Shown piece by piece: positions 61,913 through 64,000 of a stretch of 64,000 nt of DNA. Numbering within the stretch: the stretch's first letter is position 1; every line of letters begins with the position of its first letter. Below the pieces are notes generated by a model, which saw only the letters and a list, made by a program, of their open reading frames with translations, was not told where the DNA came from and did not search any database. Position numbers and translations under genes: made by a program. The stretch is from Actinoplanes italicus. GTDB lineage: Bacteria; Actinomycetota; Actinomycetes; Mycobacteriales; Micromonosporaceae. The stretch covers positions 310,001-374,000 of the forward strand of contig NZ_PVMZ01000009.1 of the NCBI RefSeq assembly GCF_003001815.1, given 5' to 3'.

Positions 61913-62912
61913 GTGGACCTCTGGGACATGACCAAGCTGCTCTTCCGGCGGTGGTATTTCTCGCTCCCCATGCTCCTGGTGACCCTGGCGTTCGTCGCCG
62001 TCGCCGCCGTGACCGTCAAGCCGGACTACAGCGCCAAGGGCCACACCCAGTTCATCCCCCCCGACCGGCACCACCGCCAAGGACGGGACCAAGAACCCGA
62101 TCGACAACCCGTGGTACGACCTCGGTTACGAGGCCCTGGCCAACGCCACGGTCATCGACGTGACCAAGAAGTCGGTCCTCGAGCAGATGGTCGAGCAGGG
62201 TCTGAGCGACAACATCACGGTCACCACCGACCAGGTGCCGCTGTTCGCCATCGAGGTGGTCGGTGAGTCGCCCGAGCAGGCCACCGCCACCGTGCAGTTC
62301 GTGCAGAAGGGCATCGCCGACGCCGTCCAGCAGCGTCAGGAGACCCTGCGGGTGGCGGACACCGACATCATCAAGACGCTGCAGCTCGACGACGGCGGCG
62401 AGGTCGAGGAGAAGAGCTCCAAGATCATGCGGGTGATGGTCGTCGCCGCCGGCCTCGGTCTGCTGCTGACCGCCGGCTTCACCATCGGCATCGACGCCCT
62501 GATCCGCTGGCGTGCCAACCGCCGCCGCAAGGACGAGGACGAGGACCCGACCGCTCCGTCAGTCGTCGGCGCCGTCCCGTCGGGTGGCCGCGGTGGAGGC
62601 CAGGTCCCGCCGAGTTACGAGAAGACCCAGACCGTCATCATCCAGCAGCCGCCTGCCGCGGCGGCCGCCGCCAAGCCGGCCGAGCAGCAGGGCGCGCGTG
62701 CCGGCAACGGCAGCAACGGCAAGCCGTCGGTGCCGCAGCAGCGTCGTGGCACCGAGAGCAGCGGTACCGCGTACCGGTCGCAGCAGACCTCCGGCAACAC
62801 CCCCGAGCAGCGCGGCCCGGACCCCCGCCTCGAGCAGGCCCCGGCCGACGCCACCATCGTCCTTCCGCCGTGGGGCTGGAAACACGACGACAAGAAGGCC
62901 GAACGGCGGTGA
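61913..62912 (+). pseudogene. Wzz-like polysaccharide chain-length protein, frameshifted at a C7 tract
   Basis: The first 50 codons read MDLWDMTKLLFRRWYFSLP, a membrane segment (MLLVTLAFVAVAAVTV) and VKPDYSAKGHTQFIPP. At 62056-62062 there are seven C residues, after which this frame becomes Arg/Gln-rich nonsense. Removing one C restores TGTTAKDGTKNPIDNPWYDLG and joins the downstream frame. That frame holds a periplasmic domain, a second membrane segment (VMVVAAGLGLLLTAGFTIGI), and a long disordered cytoplasmic tail with Pro/Ala/Gln repeats. The two-helix layout is that of Wzz/CapA-type co-polymerases. GTG start with AGGGG just upstream. A sequencing error or a phase-variable tract are both possible, so the gene may be intact in the living cell. 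Confidence 0.8.
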
Positions 62913-64000
62913 GTTCGCCGACCGTCTCACACCCGGTCGACTTCGAACCGTCCCTGCTCGATGAGAACGTCTACAGCTCGCGGCGGTACCGGACCACGAT
63001 CGACGTGGCCACACTCGTCTCGATCTGTGTGGTTCTGCTCTATGTCCTCCCCGGCACCCTGATCGTCCCGAACCTGACGTACGCGGGACGACCCGCGCTG
63101 CTGCTCTGCCTGCTGATGTTCGCCTGGTGGTGCCTGGCCCGGCTCAGCCCCCGGCTGTTGCTGGTCGGCCCGCAGCCGATCCGCTGGTTCCTCGGGCTCT
63201 ACCTGATAGCCAACGTGATGTCCTACATCGCGGGCCTCCTGCGCGGTCTTCCCACGCAGGAGGCCAACGCGCAGAACTTCGCGATGCTGCAGCTGTTCGA
63301 GTTCCTCGGGGCGGCGCTGATCGTCGCCGACGGCATCCAGAACTGGGACCGGCTCAACCGGGTGCTGCGGATCATGGTCTACAGCGCCGGCTTCATGGGT
63401 GTGGTCGGCATCCTGCAGGCGACCCTGAAGATCGACGTCTCGGAGTACTTCGTCATCCCCGGCCTCGAGGTCAAGGGTGGTCTTGTCGGCTTCGGCACCC
63501 GCGGTGACGAGGGTCAGTTCCGCATCGCCGGCACGACGACGCACTACATCGAGTTCAGCGCCGTGGTGGCGATGATGGTGCCGTTCGCCATCCACGTGGC
63601 CCGGTTCGCCGAGACGAAGTTCCAGCGCCGGTTCGCGGCGCTGTGCGGCTTCCTGATGGCCGTCTCGAACCCCATGTCGATCTCCCGGACCGGCATCGTT
63701 GCGCTCGCACTCGCGCTGATCATCATGGTGCCGATCTGGTCGTGGCGGTTGCGCTACACGTTCCTCTACATGGGCGTCGCCGCGCTCGGGGCGATCACGA
63801 TCGCCAAACCGGGTGTGCTCGGCACGCTCAAGGCGATGTTCCTCAACGTCGGGGTCGACCCGAGCATCGAGGGGCGCACCAACGACTACGACCTGGTCGG
63901 GCACTTCTACGATCAGCGGCCCTGGCTGGGCCGCGGGCCGCGGACGCTGCTGGCCGATCCGGTGCGTGACACCATCCTCGACAATCAGTGGCTTTACACC
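62909..64000 (+). CDS. O-antigen ligase/polymerase-like membrane protein (cut by window edge)
   Basis: 364 codons are open to the right edge without a stop. GTG start overlapping the stop of the chain-length gene (GTGA). About eight hydrophobic segments are visible (for example ATLVSICVVLLYVLPGTLIV, IRWFLGLYLIANVMSYIAG, YTFLYMGVAALGAITIA). The large extracytoplasmic region and the late motif GRTNDYDLVGHFYDQRPWLGRGPRT are typical of the Wzy/WaaL family. It would polymerise or ligate polysaccharide units on the outer face of the membrane. Confidence 0.82.
   Translation, partial: MSSPTVSHPVDFEPSLLDENVYSSRRYRTTIDVATLVSICVVLLYVLPGTLIVPNLTYAGRPALLLCLLMFAWWCLARLSPRLLLVGPQPIRWFLGLYLIANVMSYIAGLLRGLPTQEANAQNFAMLQLFEFLGAALIVADGIQNWDRLNRVLRIMVYSAGFMGVVGILQATLKIDVSEYFVIPGLEVKGGLVGFGTRGDEGQFRIAGTTTHYIEFSAVVAMMVPFAIHVARFAETKFQRRFAALCGFLMAVSNPMSISRTGIVALALALIIMVPIWSWRLRYTFLYMGVAALGAITIAKPGVLGTLKAMFLNVGVDPSIEGRTNDYDLVGHFYDQRPWLGRGPRTLLADPVRDTILDNQWLYT

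Noticed and set aside
1..64000. tRNA, rRNA, insertion sequences, integrases or prophage genes
   Set aside because: None recognised on either strand; the block structure is explained by ordinary operons.

Overview
The window is high-GC DNA with GTG and TTG starts, SD-led genes and dense operons linked by ATGA/GTGA overlaps. With its FAAL-PKS-NRPS gene, TTT transporter, LLM monooxygenases and exopolysaccharide genes, it looks chromosomal and actinobacterial. A Micromonosporaceae member such as Actinoplanes is my inference, not proven. I saw no tRNA, rRNA, CRISPR array, transposase or phage gene.

Layout. (1) 1-3 kb: a DrrA-type ABC ATPase with the start of its permease, then a membrane hybrid histidine kinase. 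(2) 3-14.5 kb: divergent from the kinase is one 3809-residue megasynthase, read as FAAL-ACP-KS-AT-KR-ACP-C-A-PCP-C followed by a C-terminal domain resembling cyanobacterial acyl-ACP reductase (AAR). This release architecture is the most novel item here. (3) 14.4-20.1 kb: a GntR/HutC regulator facing deoC with two matching operators between them, a 61-bp hairpin tandem repeat, a class IV aminotransferase, a proline-rich membrane protein, a 0.8-kb repeat-rich non-coding stretch and a sulfotransferase-like protein. (4) 19.7-31.3 kb: a probable organosulfur (or amine/heterocycle) scavenging regulon. It holds a cupin, a flavin reductase, a LysR regulator and a nine-gene operon: two DszA/NtaA-type FMN monooxygenases flanking a complete Dpp-type ABC importer, then a third LLM enzyme and an alpha/beta hydrolase. 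Two near-identical 18-bp palindromic sites mark the divergent regulatory regions. (5) 31.3-41.7 kb: glucarate/galactarate catabolism (kdgD, gudD, a talarate/galactarate dehydratase, ketoglutarate semialdehyde dehydrogenase, a TSUP permease). A LysR regulator and a divergent tctC-tctB-tctA-usp transporter operon complete it, and a repeated 15-bp site precedes both operons. (6) 41.7-64 kb: a surface polysaccharide locus. It has all four dTDP-L-rhamnose genes (rmlD, rmlB, rmlA, rmlC), a polyprenyl glycosylphosphotransferase, four glycosyltransferases, a CE4-like deacetylase, a Wzz-like chain-length protein broken by a C7 frameshift, and an O-antigen-ligase/polymerase-like membrane protein cut by the window edge. 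Two giant secreted proteins sharing four DUF4082-type modules sit inside it.

The sulfur-type and sugar-acid blocks each read as self-contained uptake, catabolism and regulation units. The polysaccharide block supplies precursor, first-sugar transfer, chain building, polymerisation and probable surface modification. All family names are from reading the translated sequence by eye; no database search was run.
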